64,000 bases of DNA from Madurella fahalii (lineage: Eukaryota > Ascomycota > Sordariomycetes > Sordariales). The stretch lies in the NCBI GenBank assembly GCA_029876055.1, contig CM056880.1, forward strand, positions 1,426,001 to 1,490,000. Reading direction: 5' to 3'. The stretch's first letter is position 1. The number at the start of each line of letters is the position of its first letter. The notes beneath the pieces are model-generated. The model was not told the origin of the DNA. It saw only the letters and a program-made list of their open reading frames with translations, and made no database searches. Position numbers and translations under genes: made by a program. Shown one piece after another: positions 55,528 to 64,000 of this stretch.

Positions 55528-56801
55528 GCGAGCCAACGGACCTCATGTTCGAGGTCGAGGAGCGCTGTAGCACTACCGTACACACTCCCCTCCTCCCAAC
55601 TGGCCCTTCCGGCTGGCGGGTTCTTGGAACGGAGCATGCAGCGCTGGCATTTCTTCTGAAGGGCTCTTTTGCGATCATGGACTATTTTCAGCGAGTAAGT
55701 GACCATGTCTATGGATGTGGGGAATTCGGAATTGGTGGGAGAAAATTGTATGGGTTTTCATCTCTGGCAGCACTTGGGTGGGAACGGTGGCCAAAACACA
55801 CAGTACAGCGATTCAATCAACTGACAGGTCGCGGGTGAGACACAGCTACATATGTTGAGCAAGGTAATATATCAATACCATCAGTCCGGCCATGACTTTG
55901 ACCGTTTGGTGGCTGATGGTTGGTGAGAATCAGAGAGTGGTAGCTACTGTAATGAACCTAACGTCTCTGGGGCATGGTCAGGGCCTGTGGTAGAGAGACA
56001 ACTCCCTCGTGCCTGCGCCTATATCGTTTCTATTTTGCATGTTCCCTTTCTTCTATCCTCTGTTATTCCCGTCCGCTCCCGCCCATGGCCGCGATCAGCC
56101 CCACCACCACATTCCTCCTACAGCACAAGGAACATGGCCCCGCTCTCGATTGACAAAGTGGTGGGGAGAACTACGTCAACCTAGACACAGTTGTCCAACC
56201 CAGTCCGCTTGACAGCATCTTCTTCGTCGCAGAAGTAATCCCGATAATCCACAACTACCTGCGACTGCCCGCCAATTGAATCGCGCAATACCATTGCCGA
56301 CGGAGCTGCGGCTTTTTGTGTGGTGATACCTCCTGACAGGCAATCCTGGTGCCCGGATCTGGGCCGATCTTCGGGCTTCAGATAAGCCTCCAGCACCTAC
56401 CAACATCCCCAACCTCTCAGCGCCTGAACAAAAGAAACGCTGAGTGTTGACCGCTCCATCCCATCCCCTGCACGCTGCATCGGTCCCAGACACGTATGCG
56501 CAACGTCAGTCGCTGGTTCTATTGCTGTGATTGCGACTGTGGCTGCTGCTCGGCCAAGCCTGGCCAGAGACTGGTGAGAGTCGCCCACACACAGATAGTC
56601 GCGCCCCCGCGACCCCAAAACGCCCCGACGTAGACAGTCTTCAGCCCCGGCGCGAATGAACCGTCTAAGCGGACAGCTCATACCAATCGCCGAGCTAGCT
56701 TGTCTTCGATGGTGCAATGACAAGTAGAGTCCTCGTTAATTAACCTACTCAGCCCTTCTGCGGGTCACTTCCTAGTTTGAGACTAGACTAATGCCGTGAC
56801 A
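55528..56801. other. Upstream region of white collar-1
   Basis: About 1.27 kb between the HAD/RGG gene and the WC-1 ATG. Contains the 3' UTR of the former and, presumably, the promoter and leader of WC-1. No convincing gene or repeat. Confidence 0.55.
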
Positions 56802-59800
56802 ATGAACAACAACTTCTACCCGTCTGGGCTATCGCCGGAGGAGGCCCGGGAGTACTCGGCTAGGCAGCGGAGCCGGCAGCCGGACCAAGGCCGGAGCATG
56901 GGCATGATGAACGCGGGGAGCTGGGGGGACTACACCAAGAGGATCCCCTATCCTCCATGCTAGACCCTCACCTATCGGGTGCCAATTCTCTGGGCAACAT
57001 TGTCAACCAAAACTCTCACGAGCTCCAGCAGAGACGGAGCGTGACCTACCCTTTCCCAAGCTCATTGGCCCAGCAAGGGGACAACCGACTCATGTCGATG
57101 ATGGAGTTCAGTAACCTTCTCCCAGGGTATCAGTTCGGCGACATGGCGTCGGGGTTCCAGGAGCTGGCTAGCAGCGGCGCCTTCCCCGGTAACTCGGCTG
57201 CCTTTTCACAGCAGGATCTCATGGCCATGGCCGGCCAGTCAGACTTTCCTATGCTGTCATCGGACACAATGGATGCAATGGGGGCCTTCAGTAATCTGAA
57301 TATGGGAACAATGGCTGAGGACCCCGCGTCTGCCAGCCTCTTCAGGTCGTCAGATTTCGGGCCTACCACTCTCAACAGCGCCAATGCAAACTTTTCCATA
57401 GGCATGCCTGTCGACAGCCTTCCCGCGAGCGCAGGAAATGTCAACCAGGCGCCCGGGATCATGCTCGGGGATGGTGGCAGCACGACGGGCCAAACCCAGG
57501 CGTTCAGCAACAACACGGGCACAATACGAGGATCCTCCAGCTTGGCCCTGAATCCCAATCTGGCGTCGATCCCAGCGGCCATCCCCGCTTCCGTATCGAA
57601 CCCCCCATCCCTCCACTCCTCCGAACCGCCAACCCCCCAGACAACCTCGCACGCTCACTTCACCCCACCCAGCACCACCACAACCAAGTCCCCAACCCCT
57701 AGCTCAACCCACCCCAAGAGCGGCGCCATACTCCCCGCAAGGTCCTCGAATAAGAACCCCTACTCGGCCTCGGGTTTCGACATGCTCCGCGCGCTATCGT
57801 ACGTCTCGACGCGGCCCAACCCGAAGATCTCCCTGGGCGCGGTCGACCTGTCCTGCTCCTTTGTCGTCTGCGATGCTACTCTTCCAGACTGCCCCATCAT
57901 CTACGTCTCGGACAGCTTTGAGGAGCTCACGGGCTACAACCGGCACGAGATCCTCGGCCAAAACTGCCGGTTCCTGCAGTCGCCCGACGGCAAAGTCCAG
58001 AAGGGGAGCAGGCGCGAGTTTGTCGATAACGGCGTGGTGAGGGAGCTGCGCGACCGGGTGGAGAACAAGGAGGAGTGCCAGGCGGCGGTGCTGAACTACC
58101 GCAAGGGCGGCGGCGGGTTCTTGAACTTGCTGAGCCTGATCCCCATCCCGTGGGGCGACGAGGACGAGGGGTTGAGGTATATTGTGGGGTTCCAGATCGA
58201 TCTCGTCGAGTGTCCCGAGGCGGTGGAGGAGGTGGCTTCGTCTTCGTCAGCCGCGGCGGCTCTGGATGATGGGGAGGGAATGGAGGTGGATTATCGGCGG
58301 GTTCGACCGCCGCCCCCACCGCTGACTACGGAGGCCGAGCGGCGGGAGATGGAGAGCGGTGCTGCTGCTACTGCTACTGCGGCTGCTACTGGTGGTAGTG
58401 GTCAGGCGGCGACGATGGGGGTGGATGAGGTGTCAGCGCTGATTCAGCAGTTTACGACGGGCGGGGGGGCGGCGGCCTCGGATTGGCACAGGCAAGCGTG
58501 GGAGAGGATGCTGTTGGAGAATGCCGACGACGTGGTGCACGTCTTGTCGCTCAAGGGGCTGTTCTTGTACATCTCGCCGGCCGGGTGCGAGAAGGTGCTG
58601 GAGTACGACGTCGATGAGCTGATGGGAACGTCGCTGTCGGGCGTGTGCCACCCGTCGGATGTGGTCCCTGTCCTGCGGGAGCTCAAGGAGGCGCAGCAGA
58701 ACGCGGCGGTCAATATTGTGTTTCGGATCCGGAGGAAGCATAGCGGGTATATGTGGTTCGAGAGCCACGGGACTGTGTTTGGCGGCGGGGAACAGCAGGC
58801 CAAAGGGCGGAAGTGCGTGGTGTTGGTGGGGAGGGAACGGCCAGTTTTCACACTCCGCCGGGGGGATGTGGACGCGCATGGTGGGGTTGTTGGGGACGGC
58901 GAGTTCTGGTCCAAGCTGTCGGCGTCGGGATTGCTGCTCTATGTAACGTCGGGCGTGCGCTCGTTGCTGGACCTGGAGCCCGGAGAGCTGGAGGGTACGG
59001 GGATGCAGGAGCTCGTGCGGAATCAGTCGAGATCGGAGTTCGGGCGGGCGATCGAGCAGGCCAGGAGAGGTTCGATTTCCTCGTTTAGGCATGAGCTGGT
59101 CCACAAAAAGGGCCATACGGTCCCGGCGCAGACAACATTTTATCCTGGAGACGCTGGGCTCGGCAGGCGGCAGAAGAACACCGCTAGCTTTCTGATTGCC
59201 CAGACGAGGTTGATGAAAATGCCGGCGAGGCCAGCCGCGTCCGGTGGCGGCGGCAGCGGGGCCGAGGACGCGATGGCCGGGGCTATCGTGGCTGGGAACA
59301 GCTGCGCCAGTGGCGGTCCGGGATCTCGACAACAACAATTCGCTACTGGCTCGGGAGAATGTCAAGAGGACGACAACATCTTCGGCGAGCTCAGAACGGC
59401 GCGCTGCACCAGCTGGCAGTATGAGTTACGGCAGATGGAAAAGGTTAACCGTTTGTTGGCTGAAGAGTTGACGCAGCTGGTAACCAGCAAGAAGAAGCGG
59501 AAACGGAGAAGAGGGGGCGGTGCCGGTGGTGGGAATGCGGGCGTGAGGGATTGCGCGAATTGCCACAGGAGGGATACGCCCGAGTGGAGGAGGGGGCCGA
59601 GTGGGAATAGGGATCTATGCAATAGCTGTGGGCTGAGGTGGGCGAAGCAGGTGTGTCTCTTCCTTTCCCTTTGGTTGTGGATGATTGCTGACAGACCCGA
59701 TGATAGACGGGCAAGGTCTCGCCGCGCAGCTCGTCCTCACGTGCCGCCGGTGATGCTCAGGGCAGTAGACGTGGCAGCAGCAATAGCTCGCCCATCGAGT

Positions 59801-59970
59801 CGTCGCCGCTGCATCGCGAGCTGTCGGCGTCGTCGGTTGCGTCAACGGCAGCAAGCTCTCACCTCTTCCCACCTCAGAGCCAGCCGCTACTCGAGGGTGG
59901 TAGTGGACCCGGCGGAGGAGGAGCGGAAATGACAGCTATCTGGGAGGATGAGGGGATGGGTGGCGAGTAG
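56802..59970 (+). CDS. wc-1: White collar-1 blue-light receptor / GATA transcription factor, frame-broken near N-terminus
   Basis: Flavin-binding photoreceptor and circadian-clock transcription factor, partner of WC-2 in the nucleus. The ATG at 56802 opens MNNNFYPSGLSPEEAREYS, a typical WC-1 start, but this frame stops at 56952-56954; the main frame (QEDPLSSMLDPHLSGANSLG onward) is offset and its first own ATG is at 56957. One missing base, for instance in the G6 run at 56923-56928, would join them to about 1,037 aa. The LOV domain at about 330-445 has the photoactive Cys about 389 in GQNCRFLQ. Two further PAS domains follow (ADDVVHVLSLKGLFLYISPAG; FWSKLSASGLLLYVTSGVRSL), then TSWQYELRQMEKVNRLLAEEL, a KKKRKRRR nuclear signal and a GATA finger (CANCHRRDTPEWRRG...CNSCGLRWAKQ). 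The last intron is 59651-59706; the tail ends SQPLLEGGSGPGGGG...GGE. The long poly-Gln of Neurospora WC-1 is absent. Confidence 0.92.
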
Positions 59971-61291
59971 TTCCTCTCTTTCAGGAGTCTGGGATAGGAC
60001 CTGCCCTTCTCCGTCATGAACGGTATTCTGCTCTGCTTGCGCTGGCGCAACGTGCCAGCGCCTTTCGTTCCTTTCTTCTCTCGTCTGACATATTGGGCTA
60101 AGGTGAATGGGCTTCCGCTTGCAGTTGGCGGCTTCGTTTTCTTGGGACATCTCAGAATGGCCGGGACTGGACCGGACCGCGCTTTTTCAGGAGTTCGCTT
60201 CTTTCGCTTGTCCGTTTGAGGGGCGGGGCCCTTCGGCACCTTGTGGTTATGTATAGTCTTGTTCTGTTGGCTGGCGCAGAGACGACTAGATCGGAGCATA
60301 AACGACTGGGCTTCATGGAATCATATGGGCTGGGCTGGCTGGGTTGGTCTGGGTTGCACGGGGGTAGGATGCAAAATCGGTTCAATGTTTGTCACCTGGG
60401 CAGTTTGTTTTGGTAGATACACGCTAAAAGGTATGAATTGGGACTTGTTCAATATGTGCTAAGTGGGAATTCTCCGTTTAGCTGGCCCCATTCGTCCTAC
60501 ATCGGGAGCACACTTCGCCCTAGAAACAGTGACGTTAGCTAACTCCGATATTTTACATCGTCCGGGACGTCTAGCCCTAACATGACGCCGACAGACAGGC
60601 TCTGGGAATGCGAGACACACTGTGGTCGTGGTTAAGTCGATGCTATGAAGCAAAGGGGTTAATAGTCCCCTGATTATGGCAAGCCAGGCTGTCTCGTGCC
60701 TCGGAGGAAGACGAGCAGCATGTTATTCCACTGCTGGATATAAGAAGCAATAAGCAGCAGCAAATCTCTAACATACCAGACATTACGTCCCTTGATATCC
60801 TTTCAAGAAACTAATAACAAGCGGCGGGATGTTTGACGGTGATATAGTTCGACAACCCTTCGATGGAACAGCCATTCCACCTCGTTGTACTGCAATTTAT
60901 CATGCGCCCTATCCTCTGCTGAATCATGCCCAAGCGTATCATGTCTACCGTATGAAGAACTAGCCCGATCAAAAGCCCCAACACCGAGGACGACCAGAGA
61001 TACATAAAACAAAGCCATACACCAGAAATATCCTCTCCTATACCACACTGTAAGCCAAAGAGCGAGCGGCACAGCACTCATCGTTACAACCAAAGCCAGC
61101 CCAGCCAATACAGAATACGCAAAGGAAAAGAGAGAGCGACACGACACATTGACCCCCAACCTCCAGACATCAAGCCCAAACAATAACCATCCCGCCCCAT
61201 CCCGTCTCGTCCCGTCATGAAAAACAAAGAGAACAGAGCAGACAGCCCTCTTTCCAAAGGGTCATTCCATCACCGCATAACCCCAACAGCA
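59971..61291. other. Convergent 3' intergenic region
   Basis: About 1.3 kb between the WC-1 stop and the stop of the minus-strand PACT-domain gene. A 126-codon minus-strand open frame (61183-60803) encodes two hydrophobic stretches but lies in the expected 3' UTR of the PACT gene and was not accepted as a gene. Confidence 0.55.
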
Positions 61292-64000
61292 TCAAACAAC
61301 CTCGGCGCCTCCGCCTCCTCCTCCTGCCACTTGCCCTGTTGTTTTCCGCGCAATCTGCGCCCGCCACTGATCCCTCATCTGCCGGATCCTCTCCTCCCTC
61401 TGCATCCCGTCGAAGCACTCGGCCAACCTCTGCCGGACATCCTCATGCTTCGCCCAGTTCCGTGCGCCAATCTGCATGCGCACGACAAACCGCACTGCGG
61501 TGAGGACTCGCTGGAGGGTGGCAGCACCATCACTTCTGGCAGTATTAGTAGGTACTTGTTGGCGGCGCTTTTTCTGCTGCTGTTTTTGTTTCTGGTGACG
61601 GAGAGGGCTGAGCTGGCCCAGCGCGGAGCGACTGGACGGGTTGAGGTCGCCACGGATGCGGTTGATGATTGCCAGGTCTGCTTTGTTGCTTTACAGAGAA
61701 AAGAAAGGAAAGTTAGTTTATGGGGGGTTAAGTGGTAAAGGGGCCGGGAGTGGAGGACATACCAAGCATCCCGGATCTTGATCTCCAGCAACAGATACTG
61801 CTTCGCAAACGCGGCGTCGCTCCGCAACTTTGCCTCGTGGTCCCAGCACGCCTTGAGCCACTGCATCTGCATCACCATTCCGCGGATTTCCTTCTCATGC
61901 CTCCGCTCCGCGGCCTCGGCAGCTCGGATAATGGTGTCGGTGTCCGCGCCGTTCTTCCCCACACCGGCCGCCAACGACTTGCGGGCATGGATCAGCGCTC
62001 GCTCTTCGTTCGCGGCGGCGGCGGCAGCCGCCGCCTCGGCAACAGCCTTGTCCTTCTCCGCCTTGAGCTTCTTGAGATCCTTCTGCAGCGTCTCGGCGCT
62101 CGCGCGATACGCTGCCCGCTCGCTGCGCGCGCGCTCCAACTTCTTGCGCAGCGACGACTCGGCGTCCATGGCTTCCTCCAGCGCCTCGCGGTGCTCGCGC
62201 AGTTCCCGGTCGAGGCGGTCAGCGGCGAGCTGCGACTCGCGCAGCATGCCATGGAGGTCGCGGCGTTCCTCGAGTGACATGTCGCTGAGGCCGCTGTGGT
62301 TGCTATGATTGTTGGCATGTTGCTGATCTCGCAGGGCAGTCGCCAAGTCGTCGCGCTCGCGCTTGTACTTCTCCAGCTTGTGTTTGTAATTTTTGAGCGA
62401 CTCCTCATGCGTGGCGGCGGATTCCTCGGCGGCGCTGCGCGCGTCTTCGAGAGCCTGCTCGAGAACAAGTTTCTCGTCTTCGAGCTCGTCGAGACGCGCC
62501 TGAAGCTCTCGTGCGGAGGCAGAGGCTTTGCGCTCGGCTTCGCGGAGTGACTTCTTGAGGTCATGGACCGATTGGTTGGCGGTGGATAGCTGATGGCGGA
62601 GCTCCGAGATCTCGGCTTTTTGCGCTGAATCTCCGCGTGATGACGATGGGAATGCCGCCAGTTGGTCTAGGGCTGCTTGGTGAGCCTTGCGCTCCAGGTC
62701 GGCGATTTGCCGTTTGAGCGACTTGATGGTTTCCTTTTGGGTTGCATCGTGCTTAAGCTGCTCGATTTCCTTCTTCCGGGCAGCGGAAAGCTCGCGATGA
62801 AGAAACGAGAGTTCGCTGTTCCCGTCACCTTGAATATGAAACTGCGAGGCAGCCAGCTGTGTTTCGTAGTCCTCGACGCGGCGCTCCAGTTCGCGGATGG
62901 TTCGGCGGAGAGGCCCGAGTTCTTGGCTGCTTGATAACTGTCGTAATTGTGCTTGGAGATCACGGATCTCGTCGCCGAGGCGGTCTTCTTCCGCAGCCGC
63001 CTTTTCAATTTCCCTCTCCAGAGACTGCTCAACTTCCCGCCGGCGTTCAACCAGGGCCTTGTTTTCTTCCCTCAGTCGGCGCGATTCGGCGTCTAGCTTG
63101 GTCTTAGCGACGCGCAAGTCGAGCCTCTCCTGGTCGAGTCTGAAGGTATCCTCGCCGTGTTCTCTGAGTTGGTCGATTTCCGCCTCGAGCTCGTCGCGCG
63201 CAGCCTTTGTCTCTTCCAGCGCGGCCCTGACAGAGCGCAGCTCCGCTTCCAAGTTTGCAGACCGGTCTTGCAATGTCCGGCGCTCCTCGGTCAGCTTCGC
63301 AATCTTGTCCGTAGCGTCGGCTAGCTGGAATTTGAGACGAGCGACGCTTTCAGTCGTTTGCTTGGCAGACTCCTGGGAGGCGGTTGATGATGCTCGAGCC
63401 GAATCCGCTGTCTCTTGGAGGGAAATGAGTTGCTGCTTCAGCCGGTCACACTCTTGTTGCGTCTGCTCCAGCTCCAAGCGGGCTTTTTCAGATTCTTCGT
63501 CGATCGTAGCCTGCAAAATCTCAACCTCGTCCTCGAGCGCCTCCACCTTCTCTAGCTGGGATTGGCAGTCCAGTTGGGATTGACGGAGCTCATCCCTGAC
63601 GGCAGACAACTCATTGCGGAGGTCCTCCAACATAGCCTGCCTAGAGCTTAAGTCTTGTTGAAGTTGTTCGATCTGCGTGCTCAGGATTTTCTCCTCCTTC
63701 TTGTGCCGTTCCGTCTCGCTCTGGAGGGCCTCTTGTAGCTTCGTCTCCTTGTCCGATAACGCGCCCTCGGCATCCCGCAACCTGTCAATGGTCCGCTGGA
63801 GGCCGGCAGCACGCTCCTCGGCGCGGTCCCGTTCGGACTCTAGGTTGTGGCGCTCATTCTCCCATTTCTCGCTGTCATTGTCATAAAGATTATCCCTTTC
63901 GCGACATTCGGCCTGGAGGTCAGAGATCTCGTCATTTAGCCGCTCGATTTCGTCCCTGAACTGGTTCCGGATGTCCCGCTCGATATCAAGAGCGTGTTGT
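61292..64000 (-). CDS. Spindle-pole/MTOC coiled-coil protein with PACT domain (Pcp1/ApsB/pericentrin-like; partial, 5' end outside window)
   Basis: Structural scaffold that recruits gamma-tubulin complexes to microtubule organising centres. Two exons are visible: one open from the window edge to 61763, and 61688-61292. The first encodes about 745 residues of nearly uninterrupted heptad-rich coiled coil (LQEALQSETERHKKEEKIL, ELEQTQQECDRLKQQLISL), with a short break at HANNHSNHSGLSDMSLEERRDL. The intron (61762-61689) rejoins EIKIRDACNKADLAIINRI, the consensus entry to the C-terminal PACT region, where LQRVLTAVRFVVRMQIGARNWAKH is the conserved core. The last residues are Gly-rich. Pericentrin/AKAP450-type PACT domains target centrosomes and spindle poles. 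The missing N-terminal part should contain a gamma-tubulin-complex-binding CM1-type motif. Confidence 0.9.

Noticed and set aside
58433..59365. 310-codon minus-strand open frame across white collar-1
   Set aside because: Antisense shadow of the PAS-domain coding region caused by GC-rich third positions; Pro/Arg-rich with no recognisable domain.
60803..61183. 126-codon minus-strand frame with two hydrophobic stretches
   Set aside because: Lies directly downstream of the PACT-domain gene on the same strand, where its 3' UTR should be; no family resemblance and the second half is random-looking.
1..64000. CRISPR arrays, biosynthetic gene clusters, tRNA or 5S rRNA genes
   Set aside because: No regularly spaced direct repeats, no polyketide synthase or peptide synthetase, and no tRNA cloverleaf or 5S signature was found by reading both strands; short RNA genes could still be missed by eye.

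Overview
This is nuclear DNA of a filamentous ascomycete. Genes are broken by short spliceosomal introns (mostly 48-110 nt, GTRNGT...YAG, often with a CTAAC/CTGAC branch site), the gene set is eukaryotic, and a white collar-1 photoreceptor and a Skn7-type regulator are present. GC-rich coding sequence and the protein flavour point to Sordariomycetes, probably Sordariales; species is not resolvable by eye. I built gene models by following reading frames across donor/acceptor sites and checking that phases add up.

Layout: eIF2B-epsilon (-, 3' part outside the window); a 5-kb gene-poor stretch; the SKN7 response-regulator transcription factor (-); 2.5 kb without genes; nucleoporin POM152 (-); a UCHL5-like deubiquitinase (+) and phosphatidylserine synthase (+); cytosolic threonyl-tRNA synthetase (-) divergent from an FBXO21-like F-box protein (+); a YTP1-like membrane protein carrying a one-base frame break (-); 2.4 kb without genes; a LACTB2-like metallo-beta-lactamase (-); SAGA deubiquitinase UBP8 (+); eEF1A methyltransferase EFM5 (-); complex I NDUFA9-type subunit (-) sharing a divergent promoter with proteasome subunit RPN9 (+); GPI transamidase subunit GAA1 (-); a rhomboid protease (-); mitochondrial aconitase (-); 3 kb without genes; BUD20 (+); a HAD/Swiss-Army-Knife RNA-repair-like protein with an RGG tail (+); white collar-1 (+), frame-broken near its N-terminus; and a PACT-domain spindle-pole/MTOC coiled-coil protein (-, 5' part outside the window).

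The genes are mostly housekeeping and do not form a cluster of shared function. The most unusual item is inside the aconitase gene: one intron is 1,561 nt, roughly 15-30 times longer than the others, and carries on the host's strand the decayed remains of a gene encoding a GIY-YIG nuclease-like domain followed by two C2H2 zinc fingers. That looks like a dead nuclease-type selfish gene nested in a nuclear intron of a highly conserved gene. Other items worth checking are the two single-base frame breaks (YTP1-like, WC-1), a likely GC-AG intron at the zinc-finger core of UBP8, several 12-20 nt micro-exons, and perfect Gcn4/CPC1-type sites next to both eIF2B-epsilon and threonyl-tRNA synthetase.
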